Below are positions 47,364-59,862 of a DNA stretch of 64,000 nt, one piece after another; position 1 is the first letter of the stretch; each line of letters opens with the position of its first letter. The notes under the pieces were generated by a model that saw nothing but the letters and a program-made list of their open reading frames with translations, searched no databases and was not told the origin of the DNA. Source of the stretch: Parasponia andersonii. Lineage: Eukaryota > Streptophyta > Magnoliopsida > Rosales > Cannabaceae. Where the stretch lies: the NCBI GenBank assembly GCA_002914805.1, contig JXTB01000510.1:62001-126000 (forward strand), given 5' to 3'. The translations under genes and the position numbers were made by a program.

Positions 47364-49140
47364 GCCTTGGAGTTACTTCGTCTCCACTGTGCGCCGCCCT
47401 TTCATTTAATTTTACTTTCTTTTGCCGCGTATAATACCCTTCTCCTCCTCTCCCGCCACTTGTCACTTTTTTTGACTCACGTCCCCTACCATCTATTCAT
47501 TCACTACACTATTCCATTCTCCATTCTCTTTTCTTTTATATGACTTTCTTTTTATACAAAGCAAAATATGTTTTTTCAACTACCTGACATACATACATGA
47601 CAAATTACATTTTTTTTTTCTTTTTTGGGTCTTAAATTACGTGAATATTATCTACGAGAAACAATTTTGATCAGTTTCAGCATTTGAGTTATAAGGGTGT
47701 TGTTTTCATTTTTCTTCCTAATAAATGTAGATGGTCTAATGATATGCTCCTCCTCTAGTATAAAGAGTTTTATCCTTAAAACGATCTCCAATATTATTTT
47801 CCGTTTTCAAAAAAGGTCTTTAAAAGTCAATTTTATGAATAAAATTAATATATGACAATATTTGAGGTCACTTGGCAATATTTGATACATTAATTACCTT
47901 TTATTTTCAATGGACAAACTGATATAAGCTATATTGGATGGCCAAAAAAATTAAACAAAAAAACCTTTGAATTAGAGTTTTTAAGTATGTGAGAACGTGA
48001 GTTCTTCTTTGCAATTGTGCACCTAATTAATATGAAGGAACATGCTAGTATTCGCCTCATTAATTCTAGTTAATCAATTGTTTAATAAGATTGTGTCTTT
48101 GTTGTTCCCCCTTGTTTAAGATGGTTCAATTTATTTACTTTATTCGGTGGTATGGTCCTTTTAACTCTTGAGTATAACATATGTTGAGACACTGGCATCG
48201 TGGGACACAGGATTTATAGTGTTATTACACTTTTGACTTTAATAGCATAACATTTTTTCTTACGAAAATAACCCTTAAATTCTATCCTCTTTTTTTTATT
48301 CCAAGTCTTTACTTTTATCTGTCCAATTATGGATAGTTTGTTATCATTTGTGAACCTCAACTTCCTTTTGTTGACTATCGGTTACCGCACGGAGGTTGAG
48401 AAAAATGCAATGTTTTTCCACTTTCCATTAAAAAAGAGCCAAAGTAAGAAATTAAAGAAAAAAAGAGAATATCTTTTTTACAAAATAATATTTTTTTTGG
48501 TATAGAATTTAATTTTTAACCTCTGATATATGTCCGAGAAAAGAAAATGTAAGAATCTTCACTGCAAAACCCATAATTCTAGATATAGATCAGCAATTTA
48601 AGATGGCTGGAAGGTTTATAGAGATGGATATTATTGGTACTCATCGTCTTTTATTTTTTTTTTTAAACTTAAATAGATGGATATTATGGATACATATGGC
48701 GAAACGAGTAATAGTTGTGATAGTTTTTAATTAAAAATTAAAGTGAGCGTGTACAATACATGAGAGTACGCAGGGAAACCGACAATCTAGGACGACAGCA
48801 CAAAATTTCTATTTGTCCTTGAGCATTATTAGAGATTTAAGCCCCATATCTTCCCTATTCTCTTACGCTTCATTAATTTTATTGCGTCAACCAATAAATT
48901 AATATGCACAAAATCCAACTCAAAAAAAAAAAAAACGTATTATACGAAAATTATCCTATTGTCTTTTAGCCAACGAGGAAGGCAATTGCTTCCTTTTTAA
49001 TTCTAGACTTTGTTATTTGATGACAAATAATAAATACACTTTTTTTTATGCTCTCATGTCTTATTGGCTGATGTGTGAATTTTATCATTTATTTTTAGTC
49101 AAGTAGTAAAATTTGAATAATATAAAAGTGAGTGCCAAAG
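46012..49140. other. Intergenic DNA with promoter-like GC patch and microsatellites
   Basis: The stretch about 47040-47560 is less AT-rich, with a CT tract (about 47188-47204), five ATGCT units (47225-47249) and a (CA)n tract (about 47333-47359). It resembles a plant 5' leader, but no coding exon follows, so I do not call a gene. The rest is AT-rich with no recognised feature. Confidence 0.4.
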
Positions 49141-49144
49141 AAAA

Positions 49145-50180
49145 TGAATAATCCCCAAAATATGCCTATGTTTTAGATAAATATCACAATTAATCATGCA
49201 TTATCATAAAACTACTCATTTATTTTTCTAAAATAAGAAAAAAGTTAGTCTTTCTTTTTTAGTGAAATTCTTGACTATTTTTTTTTCCTAAATGACCATC
49301 CTATCCCTAGGATATTAGGAACCAAACAACTCCTTTTTATTTTTTATTTTTAAAAGAACATCTTAAAAAATTATTGGAAAATAAAACATAATCAATATTT
49401 TTCTTTAATCTAAAAAGAAAAGAAAAAGTTTCGTTTCCTTTAATTTTTATCTTGAAAAAGAAAAAACTAATTAGATTATGAATGAGTGTGTGATAATAGG
49501 TTTTTGAAATATGTATTGGGGTACTTTATATATTTCTAATTTCAAGTTTAACAAATGAGATATTTTTAGGTTTTATGAGAATGCTGAGGATTAAATATGG
49601 TATTGAGCCATAATAGTTGGTGTTTATGTGATCATCCCTTATTGAATGCAAGATATTCTAGTAAAATTCATGTACAAACCGTGAGACAGGAGACTAGAAA
49701 AGAAATGGAGAAAAGAAAGTGGATTTAGCATGCCTATTAAAGTACTCATTTGATAACATTTTATTTTGAATTACATTTCATCTTTAATTTCATGGTGTGC
49801 TACGATAAAATTACATTAAAATACAGTTTTACTCTTTAATAAAATAAATTGTTGCCTGAATGGTGATGCTCCAATATCAATTAAAGAGTGTGGATAATCC
49901 AAAAATACACCTATGTTTTAGATAAATATCATGCTTAATCTAGTATTCTCATAAAACCAAAAAATATCTCATTTATTTTATAAAACAAGAAAAAAGTAAC
50001 TCTCTTCTTTTTTAGTCAAATTCTTGACTTTTTTTTTTTTCCTAAATGACAATCTTACCTTCAAGATATTAGTATCCAACTAACTCATATATTTTTATTT
50101 TTTTTCAAAAAGAGCATCTTAAACTATTATAGCAAAACAAAACATTATCAACATTTTTCTTGAATATGGAAAAAAAAAAG
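49145..50180 (+). repeat. Two direct copies of a repeat of about 290 bp
   Basis: Segments at about 49145-49430 and 49890-50180 share, in order, CCTATGTTTTAGATAAATAT, AAGAAAAAAGT, AAATTCTTGACT, CCTAAATGAC, AGATATTAG/GGATATTAG, CATCTTAAA and ATCAAYATTTTTCTT. They are diverged and non-coding, about 745 bases apart, upstream of the ERF gene. Confidence 0.8.
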
Positions 50181-50837
50181 TGTGGTTTTCTTTTAGTAGT
50201 ATCGATGGTTGAACTTGGTGGAGTTATAACTTAGAAGGATTATTTTATATTGAATCTTAAGAAGTATGTCATTTAGTTGAAATATTTTTCCAAATAATCT
50301 ATACAGGAGGGTGAATTCCGAACGCCAGCTTGGTATTGTTCATCCTTATCAACCTAGCATTGCTTTGGCATTCTACCAATTCGATAGTGTTCGAACGAAA
50401 TTTTGCACCGTCGATCTCGTTTGCAAACAACTCGATAAAGTTCAAAATCAAGAGCAAAATGAATTTTAACGTATAACTTAGTTTTTTTAAGAAATTAATC
50501 AAAGCGAAAATTAAAGGAGGCTCCAAAGTAGAAGATATAAGTGGGAAGGATAAAATCAAGCGCAACTATTTCTAATTTTATCGTTTAAATTTAAGTGGTT
50601 AATTAAATAAATATCTTTGCTCTACAAAATTAAAATCATGGCATGTTTTTGGTTTGACTGTAAAATATAAAAAGAAAAACCTAGTTTCCACACAAAGGGT
50701 AGTCTCGTCATTATTCAAAAATGAAATACAAAAAAAAAATTAAAAATATTATTTTTATCATTAAACATAACATTTTATGAAAAGAAAATCCAAAATCCCC
50801 AAAAGCTGTCGGTATTAACCCAGACTGTCTCCTCCCC
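50181..50837. other. Upstream region of the ERF gene
   Basis: AT-rich and without a supported gene. A minus-strand frame at 50299-50565 has no recognisable domain. The last 100 bases form the core promoter region. Confidence 0.4.
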
Positions 50838-50846
50838 TATATATAA
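50838..50846 (+). promoter_or_regulatory. TATA box of the ERF gene
   Basis: TATATATAA lies 95 bases before the start codon, in a C-rich flank, and is followed by a leader with CTCTCT motifs. The position fits a plant core promoter. Confidence 0.7.
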
Positions 50847-50932
50847 CCTCAAAAAACCCTAAACTTCTCTCCTTAGCCTACTCTCTCTGTCCGCATAACA
50901 CATATATTTAATATCAGCGTTTACCAGACCCC

Positions 50933-51481
50933 ATGGCTGCTGACACACTTCACCATCGCGAGACCTCACTCTCCCTCGTCCCCGTCTCGCCCGTACCCCC
51001 GTCGCCGGCGCCGGCTCCTTCGAAGGAACCGCCGCAGTTTCGAGTGCCGGTGAAGGAGTCCCACTTCAGGGGCGTCCGGAAGCGCCCGTGGGGCCGGTTC
51101 GCCGCCGAGATTCGCGATCCATGGAAGAAGACGCGCAAGTGGCTCGGCACCTTCGACACGGCGGAGGAGGCCGCGCGCGCCTACGACGAGGCCGCCCGGA
51201 GCCTCCGCGGCCCCAAGGCTAAGACCAACTTCGGCCTCGCCGGGGCCCACGTGGCGGCGGCGGCTCCGCCTCAGTCGTTGGTGGTCGGAGACTGTATGCA
51301 GTACTGGAGGCAGCCGGTGTACCTTTCCGGCATGGCTCCGGCGGTTGCGCCGCCGAGATCGGAGTACAAAGGGTACAAGCTTGAGAATGTGGACGTGGTG
51401 GTGAGCGAGCAGGAGAAGAAGATGGGTAAGGAGAAGAAGCCCTTCTTGTTCGATCTGAATCTGCCGGCGCCGCTGTTCTGA
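50933..51481 (+). CDS. ERF-type AP2/ERF transcription repressor with C-terminal EAR motif (group VIII)
   Basis: Intronless, 182 residues. One AP2/ERF domain spans about 44-100 ([20 protein letters not shown], then [20 protein letters not shown]). Ala and Asp at the diagnostic domain positions mark an ERF rather than a DREB protein, which predicts binding to GCC-box DNA. The C-terminus ends [12 protein letters not shown], containing the DLNLxP EAR motif that recruits TOPLESS-type co-repressors. Small size, one domain and a terminal EAR match Arabidopsis ERF9-ERF12-like proteins of group VIII; the exact orthologue is not resolved. It is expected to be a nuclear repressor of ethylene or defence responses. 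The gene is much more GC-rich than its surroundings, common for plant ERFs. The first ATG after the TATA box is used. Confidence 0.95.
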   Translation: MAADTLHHRETSLSLVPVSPVPPSPAPAPSKEPPQFRVPVKESHFRGVRKRPWGRFAAEIRDPWKKTRKWLGTFDTAEEAARAYDEAARSLRGPKAKTNFGLAGAHVAAAAPPQSLVVGDCMQYWRQPVYLSGMAPAVAPPRSEYKGYKLENVDVVVSEQEKKMGKEKKPFLFDLNLPAPLF

Positions 51482-53599
51482 GTCGCCGGAAATGGTGATT
51501 TCCCGGGGAAATACACAGACGAGAGGCCGTGTTGATGGTCTTTCTTTTTTTTATTTATTTATTTTTTGAAGCTCTGAAATTCCATTTTTACCCCACGGCG
51601 GCAGCTTTAATTACTAGTTATGTACAGCTTTGTATGCAAAGCCATGGCGGGGTTAAAAGTTGAGAGCCCTGTTTGTCTTTTTTGATTGGGTCTTAGGCCC
51701 GAGTTTTACCGACTGTGACTCGGTCTCAACTCGTTGAAATCTTTTTATAGATTTGATGAATATATGTCTAGTTTTTTTTTTTTTGGGGTAATGGAATATA
51801 TGTTTAGTTCGAGTTCAATCTTATCTTTTGCTTAATTATTCATTAATTCTGGTCTTGTTCTTAAGTAACGCTTGATTCTATTTTGTTTTAGCATTATTTC
51901 AAGTATTACAAATATTTTATGGGAAAAAATAAATAAAAAGGAGATATGTAATTAAAATGAGAACCTATTATGGTATAATGGCAAATATCGTCTTTGATAA
52001 GATAAGACTTGAGAGTATTTTGCGCTATGAAATCTGACAATTAGGTAGTAGAATCTTTAAGCATAAAGTTGTTATTTTGCTAGGGTGCCGAAATAAATAC
52101 ATGCATTTAATCAATGAAATTTTTGGAAAAAAGGAACCTTAAAAAGAGGATAATAAAATCTATAAAAAGGTGTGGTGGTGAGATCAGCAACACCTGGTAA
52201 AAACGACGATAGTTTTGGAATTTTGTCTTTTTTTTATTTTTTTTATGTTGAAGTCTGTTTAATAAGATCAAATTTGGACTCTGCTCTTTTTTTATTTTTC
52301 TTTCTTTAATTTTTTTAAAATTTTTTGATGTGATTATTTATTTATTTATTTGTTTTATTTTGCTCTTTTTGTACATGAAATAGAAGTTCTATTGTTCAAT
52401 TTTGTATTCTTTAATTAAATCGTTTAACCTGAGATTAGATTTTGCATATTAAATGTTATGATTGAAACTTGTCTCAGATTAACAAAAGTAGATCAAGAAA
52501 AGTGTTTTTTATTTCTTATGGTCAATATTTAGAATCCTACATCAGCCCCCTCCAAAAGGGGGGGGGGGGGGGAAAGGAAGAGATTATGCGGTGATCTAGA
52601 AGATTCAGAATGAAAATGTGTATCACGACATTAATTAGTGATTAACCTTCAACGCGTCTCAGGGTGAGAAACAAGGAAGTTATGCCACATGTAATGTTAG
52701 TCTTACATTTGATCATGATTATTATTACATATGTATATCCAAAAAAATGTGTATCATGGTCACACGGACGGGCAAATAATTTTACTACTTTTTATTCATA
52801 GGTAGGAAAATATCTGAATTAAAACGACGAGTATAATTTGGAATTTTGGATTTTTTAAAAAAAATGAAAAATACTTCAAAATTTTTTTCTTAAATTCAGT
52901 GAAAAATCATAAACTTTTGTACGTGTATAATACAACTAATTTAAAAGTACGTACATAGAAACATGCACACGCTCATGACATTGCAAATTTTCTAAAAAAT
53001 ATTACAATTCATCACTATCTTAATTTAATTGGTCATTTATTGAAAATTGGTTAAATACATTAACTAAATAAAAATAAAATCAGGCTACATAATAAATAAT
53101 TAGAAAACTAAATTTGAAAGAAAAGTAAAATTTTAGATGTAAAACTGAATTGGAGAAAATATATTATACACCCGGAAACTAGTTCCTGTATAATGTGCTA
53201 TTGTAGAAAAGTACAAATCTTTTCCTTTTTTTTTTTAATTACATTCAAAATAACCCCAACTATTATATATAAAATTGCTAAGGGTTAACGACAATGGTCC
53301 CTAAAGTATCTAAAGTATCCAATATGTTTCAATTTAGTTTTTAAAAAGTTTCAATTATAGCGATTAAGTCTATGAATTTTTGGTTTTTGGACTGTCTAAA
53401 TTGTAACATGTTATTAAACTTTTTTATCAGAAATACACATGGTAGTACATGAAAGTGTTTTTAAAAAATAATTTAAGAATTTCAAGTATAAAAATGAACA
53501 ATGACATAAAAAATTTCTCCAAATTTGCAACTCTAAGAACTCTAAAAAAATACAATTTTCATCATCTCTAAATCCTTTTATTCAGTTTATTTTCTGTTT
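51482..53599. other. 3' flank of the ERF gene and AT-rich intergenic DNA
   Basis: The first 250 bases are probably the 3' UTR. A run of about 15 G lies at 52558-52572. The rest is AT-rich with no gene or clear element until the LTR of the Tat element. Confidence 0.4.
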
Positions 53600-55528
53600 G
53601 TTTTGGGATATTCCTAATTTTTGGGATTAACCTTAAGTTGAAGATTAGTATTAGTTAAACATAAAAATTAACAAGGTTAAGCTAAGTTCCTTAAACTACG
53701 TGTAGTTCAAGCAAGGCGACACGGGACCAAGGAAAGCAACGTGTAGTGTGGCCTAGACCACAGGTCATCCGAGACCTCTCCACCTAAAGCCCGAAACTAC
53801 ATGTCGTTTGGGCTGTGCTACGAGACGTTTTGGACCATTTCTCTTGTCTACAAGCTATCTAACGTTGAGCATAATACATCTCTTGTTTCTAGAGTTCTCT
53901 AAAACTCTCCAATTTGTAACTTACAACTCAAGAACTTGCAAAGCAAGTACACGGCCAGCTACTTGTAATTTCTGGAACATGCTAGAGACATCAAGCTTAG
54001 GGATTAAGGCTTGAATCCTCTTGTAATACAAGGCAACTCATTGCCTATAAATAAGGGTTCAAACCTCCATTTTGCGGGGGGATTGATTAGCTTTAAAAAT
54101 AAAATAAAAAAACTAAATAAGATACCGGCTCTCTTTCTCTCAATCGTGCCCTCTCTCTCTCTCTCTCTCTCTCTCTTCCTTTCTCTCTTTTTCTCAGACT
54201 CATCCGAAGCCACACCACCACCATCATCATTTCTTTTGTTTTCTTTTCCACCCGTGCCTAATATTCCTAATACCCTCATCACCACCATATCTTATCTATC
54301 TTGAGGCCTTAATTTCTAAGTCCATTTCCAGGCATCTATACATGGGTTTATATCTGTTTAATAATTGGCCTTTATGTTTTATCACTACTTTGTCCTTATC
54401 ATTTTGGACCAGGTCTTCATATATGTGTTTTAAGTGTATGGTACGTTGTTTGACTTTATTTGCATGTGCATAGTTACCACTTTACCTATTGTTCAATTCA
54501 TATCTAATTCTTGACCATTGTTATCTCATATTCGCACATCTCTTTCATTAGCTTTACATCTCCATCATCACTTTACTGTTTTCACCCGTACCGCTTTTTA
54601 TCCTTTATACGTATATATGTGTTCCTGCATGCTTAAAGCTTGTTCAATAAGCTGTCTAGCATTGGTATTTCTCTAACATGGACTTAGGTAATTTTGTTTA
54701 TATCTATTTTCTAGAGCTACATTTATTTATTCGCATATCTTAAGCCTAATAATTATTTTATGTCACTTTCTTACCAGATAATTATTTTTAGATCATTTTT
54801 TTATTATCAGGTTAATTTTACATTGCCTCTTCTACTAACTTGTTTTACAAGTCTCTTTGTATGGAGCTTATAACCCTTGGACTTTTGTGTTTTGTAGGTC
54901 TCAAGCTACTCTTCTCGAACTCCGTGCTTGACCTGTGGTGCAGTTCAAGATTTTATATTCCCTCATAATCCCTCACTTATTATTTCTGTTATTATTATTG
55001 TCATTATTGTTATTATTATTATTATTATTATTATTGTCTCTAACCTCTTTTATTTTTTGTATCTAACCTCTAGTTGACATTATAGTCGGTTTATTCGCCT
55101 CCATCAACTAGATCCCTTTGTTATTATCCCATTATTGTATTATTTTCGATCTATAAACTAGTTATCCTTGTAACTGCCTACATATAGGGACGCCGTGAGA
55201 AGTGTCGTTCTTTATTGTGACCGCCTATCGGGACTTCGATATGTAGTGTCAGTATTGTGATAGTATTTAGTTATTATTACGTCATTATTATTATCACTAT
55301 ATTGTAAGTACGTTATTTCTGCAACTGCTAATGTACCAAGGGCACTGTAGAAAGTGTCGTTTTCTATATCGACCGCTCATCGGGACTTCGACACGTAGAA
55401 AATATTGTGATAACTTTTATATCTATGCATTCTTTGTAATCTAACCTTAATCTCAATTGTTCTCTACTTTTCTTTAATTAATCACAGGTCTTCTTAATTA
55501 ATCAAAATACAAGATCCGATCTCGAACA
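53600..55528 (+). repeat. 5' LTR of the Tat-like element (left boundary approximate)
   Basis: The LTR ends in TCTCGAACA at 55528, just before the primer-binding site. A TATA box (TATAAATAA, 54046-54054) and a (CT)n tract (about 54149-54176) mark the promoter part. The 3' part contains a diverged tandem repeat with a period of about 150 bases (55161-55265 and 55311-55413, sharing AAGTGTCGTT and CGGGACTTCGA) and a (TTA)n microsatellite at about 54985-55035. No open frame is meaningful here. Confidence 0.6.
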
Positions 55529-55533
55529 TTAAA

Positions 55534-55551
55534 AGGCGACTCCACTGGGGA
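55534..55551 (+). other. Primer-binding site (tRNA-Arg type)
   Basis: AGGCGACTCCACTGGGGA matches, except for its first base, the TGGCGACTCCACTGGGGA complement of a tRNA 3' end used by Ogre-type Tat elements, recalled as tRNA-Arg. It lies 5 bases after the LTR end. Confidence 0.7.
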
Positions 55552-55619
55552 GTAGCCAAAGGAAAATTGATGTTTCTTTGGGATTCCTAAGATCCGTAAG
55601 TGCATCTTGTTACCTTAAA

Positions 55620-55835
55620 CATTCCGTCCGGTAGTGTACCGTTACTTTACCCATTTTACATTCGGTGGTATACCGTTACACTGTCCATTTTATTTCTCAA
55701 CATCTAGTGGTGTACCGTTACTTTGCCCGTTTTCACACTTGACGGTATACTATTACTTTGTCCGGTATACTGTTACTCTGCCCACTTGACGGTGTACCAT
55801 TACTCTATCCGGTGTACTGTTATTCCTTTACACCA
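55620..55835 (+). repeat. Degenerate GTACCGTTACTTTGCCC-type tandem repeat in the leader
   Basis: About seven units of 25-45 bases carry variants of GGTGTACCGTTACTTTGCCC between the primer-binding site and gag. Confidence 0.7.
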
Positions 55836-56089
55836 TAATTCTGCCTGTTTCGCTTCTCGAAACATGGCCACCACTTTCTCCTAGAATTTCTTATTGTCAA
55901 AGTCTATTCCTAAACATTCTCTTTCTTTTGTTGATATTCCATTCCTAAATACTCCATTTCTTATTGTTGAAATCCCACTTCCTAAATATTCCCTTTCTTA
56001 TTGTTGAAATTCTATTCCAGCAATATTATTATTAAAGTTCCATCTTTGTTTTTCAAAATAGATAGTCAACAATAAAATCCTCAATCGTA

Positions 56090-57480
56090 ACAACAACAAG
56101 AACTCTCTAATATTGAGTTAGTTAATGCAGTCAATAGCTTGGCCAATTCACTCAACGATCTCAAGGAGATATACAAGTATCTCATGCCCAAATCTTACAA
56201 TGATTAACTGGAGAAAGAAGATCAAATGAAGTAGGATCTTCTACCTTGACCCTTAACCCAAGTGGCGTTCTGCATGTTACAACGAACTAAAATCTACTCG
56301 GAGTTAGTAGAAATATTGCCAATGTTGCCATTATCATACCAAGGGATACTGGCAACGCCTCTTCACTAAATTTTATCACCAAGGAGTAATTGCAAGAAAT
56401 GTTTAAGCATTAAGATGAAAGAACCTACAGAAATATGGTGGCTACAAAATTCCGACCTCCATTCCCTACTTAAATTACTTCAAAGCTATATCCAAAGGAC
56501 TATGTCAGCCCTTCATTCAAAAAGTTTAATAGCAAAAGTGGCAATGCTAGAGAACATGTCATCAACTTCCTTGATGATTTTGGGGTTTATGCCTCTGACC
56601 ATAAGCTCCGTTTGAGAGAATTCTCTAAGTTTCTTACTGAGAGAGCTTATTCGTGATTCATCAACCTACTTACTAGCAGTATTACCACTTGAAAAGAATT
56701 AGTAACAGTTTTCTACACTAAATTCTTTGTAGCTGAATACAACCTGGAGTTAGCTGACCTCGTTACTATGAAGCAGTGAGAAAATGAGTATCTTTCTCAC
56801 TTTATATGGACATTCAAAATAATTGCTCTCGATTATAGAGAGATGGTGTCTGAAAGAGGACTCATTCGCATCTGCATTAATGGGATGTTGACGCCTTACC
56901 AAATCCACATTGAAAATCATGTCATCACCAATTTCACTAACTTGATGTTTTGAGTCAACAACACAGAGGCTTCTATGTCACAGATATATATGCCAACTCC
57001 TATTCAGATGATGCCTTCATAAGATGCAACTAAAGCTATGCCTTATAAGACATAGCTATGATTGACTAACACCGACCACCAAGAAGAGACTAAGAAATCC
57101 CTCTGGCGATCCCGTTCATCAACGAGCAAATTGACATACTTGTCTAAGTCTGGATAGAAGATGGAGATTTAATCTGTCGACACAAAACCAGGCTGTCGAC
57201 GCCAAAACAATTAGCAAACCCATGATTCTGCCTGTTCCACCACAGAATTGGCCATCCTATTTCTGAGTGTTACAAAGTCAGAAGGCATTATCTAATCAAA
57301 GATCGAAGAGATGAAATACTGCATGATAACCAACAACAAAGAGTAGAAGTCAACTCCTTTCTAAGACACAAAGGTAGCCAAGTAAGGATGTGCATTACTG
57401 AAGAGTGCTCGAAGTCATATCTGGCCTAAGAAAGTTCCTCCAAAGAACAAGAAATAAATAACATGATGCATAACCTCACA
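56090..57480 (+). pseudogene. gag pseudogene of the Tat-like element
   Basis: The core at about 56430-56960 reads as a retrotransposon gag with stops: segments such as FLDDFGVYASDHKLRLREFS, VTVFYTKFFVAEYNLELADL and ENEYLSHFIWTFK match the Tat gag domain. A knuckle-like CLFHHRIGHPISECYKV lies near 57229-57285. In-frame stops include TGA at 56777-56779. Gag would form the virus-like particle; this copy cannot. Confidence 0.75.
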
Positions 57481-58106
57481 AACTCTTAAGTGTTCAAAAA
57501 TCTTTTTGACACTCTCGAGTTCAACGACAAGGTGCAACGAGAAGCCACTTCTGCTTTATTCAAGATTTCTCAAAAATTCGGTTCGCAATGTTGCGCCGTT
57601 AACCACGCAGTAAAGCGAATTGCCAATAAAAGTGAAGACACAACCAATTTCTCTACAAAAGATGCATAAGCCCCAAATCTATTCTACAACAAACCACTCT
57701 ATATAGAAGCCAAAGTGAATGAGTTGCTTCTTAAGCGTGCTTTCATCGGCAATAGCTCTTCCACCAACCTTATGCCATGGAGTACTTTCAAAACTGCTGG
57801 TATGCTTGAAGACAAGTTAGTTCTTTAAACAATACCCTTGGTGACTTTTGCTTCTGACACTTTTAACACCAAAGACTGTGTCAATATATATTTACAAATT
57901 GGTTTTATCAGAGAATCCACTAAATTTCATGTCATTGATATGCCTTTTTCACATCTTGATTAAAAAACCTTGGCTTCATCAACATCATGTGGTCCCTCTA
58001 CCCTCCACCAGTGAATGAAAGCCATCAAAGGTAAAAAGGAAATCATGATTCTAGGTACTAGGTCTCCTTTCACGAAAGAAGAAATTTTCTTGGTAGAATC
58101 TACCCT
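57481..58106 (+). pseudogene. Protease region of the Tat-like element (decayed)
   Basis: Around 57690-57800 the frame reads LLLKRAFIGNSSSTNLMPWS, the position of the aspartic protease active site in Tat elements. The catalytic Asp expected before the N/G-S-S is replaced by Gly. A stop follows soon after. Confidence 0.6.
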
Positions 58107-59862
58107 ATATGAGGATCTCGCCAAAAATGTCAATGCTACAAGGCCTCATGGCATCAAACTGGGTAATGCAGCCAATACATCTCCTGAGGATATGGAGATA
58201 GATCCGGTCACTCCCAAAATAGTTTTAATCCGAAAAGACACCGTTCCCGACGGTTAAACTGCATACAATTTCTGAAGATGTGGCAAGGTCAGCAATGGCC
58301 TCGCGAGTTCTCAAACAGAATATGCCGAAGAGATAGAGACAATTCCCCTCGCACCTAAAAAGTTACAAGACACGCCTTCAGACCCGCAAGATGGATTAAA
58401 AAAGATCAATTTGGGTATCGAAGAAGAAGAAAAGCCAAGTTTCATCTCTGCTAATTTGGACACTGAATTCTGAGCTGCTTTACTCCCACTCCTTAAAGAA
58501 TACCGCGATGTCTTCTCTTGGTCTTACGAAGATATGCCAGCAACCTCACTATTAAACTTGTTAAGCAAGCAGCCAGAAATTTCAGCACTCATATCCAGCT
58601 CCAAATTCAAAACGAAGTCCAGAAGCTCTTTGATGCAGGATTCATCCGACCTTGCATACATGTTATTTGGTTAGCCAATATTGTTCCCGTTAAAAAGAAG
58701 AATTTCCAAATCTGAATCTGCATAGACTTTCGTGATCTGAATAAAGTATGCTCAAAGGATGACTTTCCACTCCTGAACCTCGATATGCTCATAGATGCCA
58801 CGGCTAATCCCGAAATGTTCTATTTTATGGATGGGTTCAGTGGCTATAATTAAATCAAGATGGGTCCAAAAAATGTGATCAAGAAGGCGTTTTGTACTCT
58901 TTTCAGAAATATTTAGCATGTTGTCATACCATTCAGCCTCAAGAATGTTGGCGCCACGTATCAATGAGCTATGACTGCCATATTCTATGATATAATTCAC
59001 GATTATATCGAGGACTATGTCGACGATCTTATAGTCAAGTCCCATAGACGAGAGATGTACCTCGACCACTTAAGAAAAGTATTTCAATGCTATCGACAAT
59101 ATAACCTCAAAATGAACTCGATAAAATGTGCATTTGGTGTCTCCAATGGCAAGTTTCTTGGCTTTTTAGTGTACAAATAAGGTATCGAAATTAACGATGA
59201 TAAGACAAAGATATAGTCAACATGTCTCGGCCCCAAGACCTCAAGCAGTTAAGGTAGTTTATTAGGAAGATTTGTTATCTTCGAAGATTTATTCCTGCCT
59301 TAGCTACCATCATCAAGCCTCTGCACCAACTCACCAAGAAGTAGGTAGAATTCAAGTGGGAACCAAAGCTTGAGTATGCGCTCAATGAAATCAATAAAAT
59401 CCTCACTCACCCACAAGTCATGATCACTCTATCTGCATGAAAAGAATTGCTTCTCTATTTTTCTACCTCTGACAAAGCAGTTGGAGTACTCATAACACAA
59501 GAATCTAATGGGCAAGAGAAACCAATCTACTATCTTAGTCGACTGCTCAAGGGTCCAGAGAAAAATTATCCCTTCAATGATAAACTTTGTGTTGTACTAG
59601 CCTATGCAATACAAAACTTTGACACTACATGCTCACTCATAAAGTGAAAGTGATCACCAACTCTGACCCGATTAAGTTTCTCCTCCAGAAGCCTATTCTT
59701 AATGAGCGATATGCTAAATGGATGTCATGCTTAGCGAGATCAACATATCAGAGGAAAAATCAAAAGCAATCAAGAGTCAAGCCCTAGCTGAATTACTCAA
59801 ATACACCAAACACACTCTTAATGAGGAAGTGCTCTCAGTAGAAGATAGAGAAGATGAATGGA
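58107..59862 (+). pseudogene. Protease-RT-RNase H segment, copy 1
   Basis: This contains the post-protease linker (PHGIKLGNAANTSPEDME) and reverse transcriptase (FRDLN, FYFMDGFSGYN and the active-site YVDDLIVKS near 59017-59043). The Ty3-type RNase H (LLYFSTSDKAVGVLITQ, KPIYYLSRLLKGPEKNYP) is at about 59447-59630, and the start of the second RNase H ends at the gap. Stops include TAA at 58851-58853 and TGA at 58965-58967, plus frameshifts. It matches 60605-62358 almost base for base. Confidence 0.85.

Noticed and set aside
47060..47543. Possible gene start with CT and CA tracts and relatively high GC
   Set aside because: It looks like a leader or promoter, but the frames are made of microsatellite codons and no downstream exon is visible.
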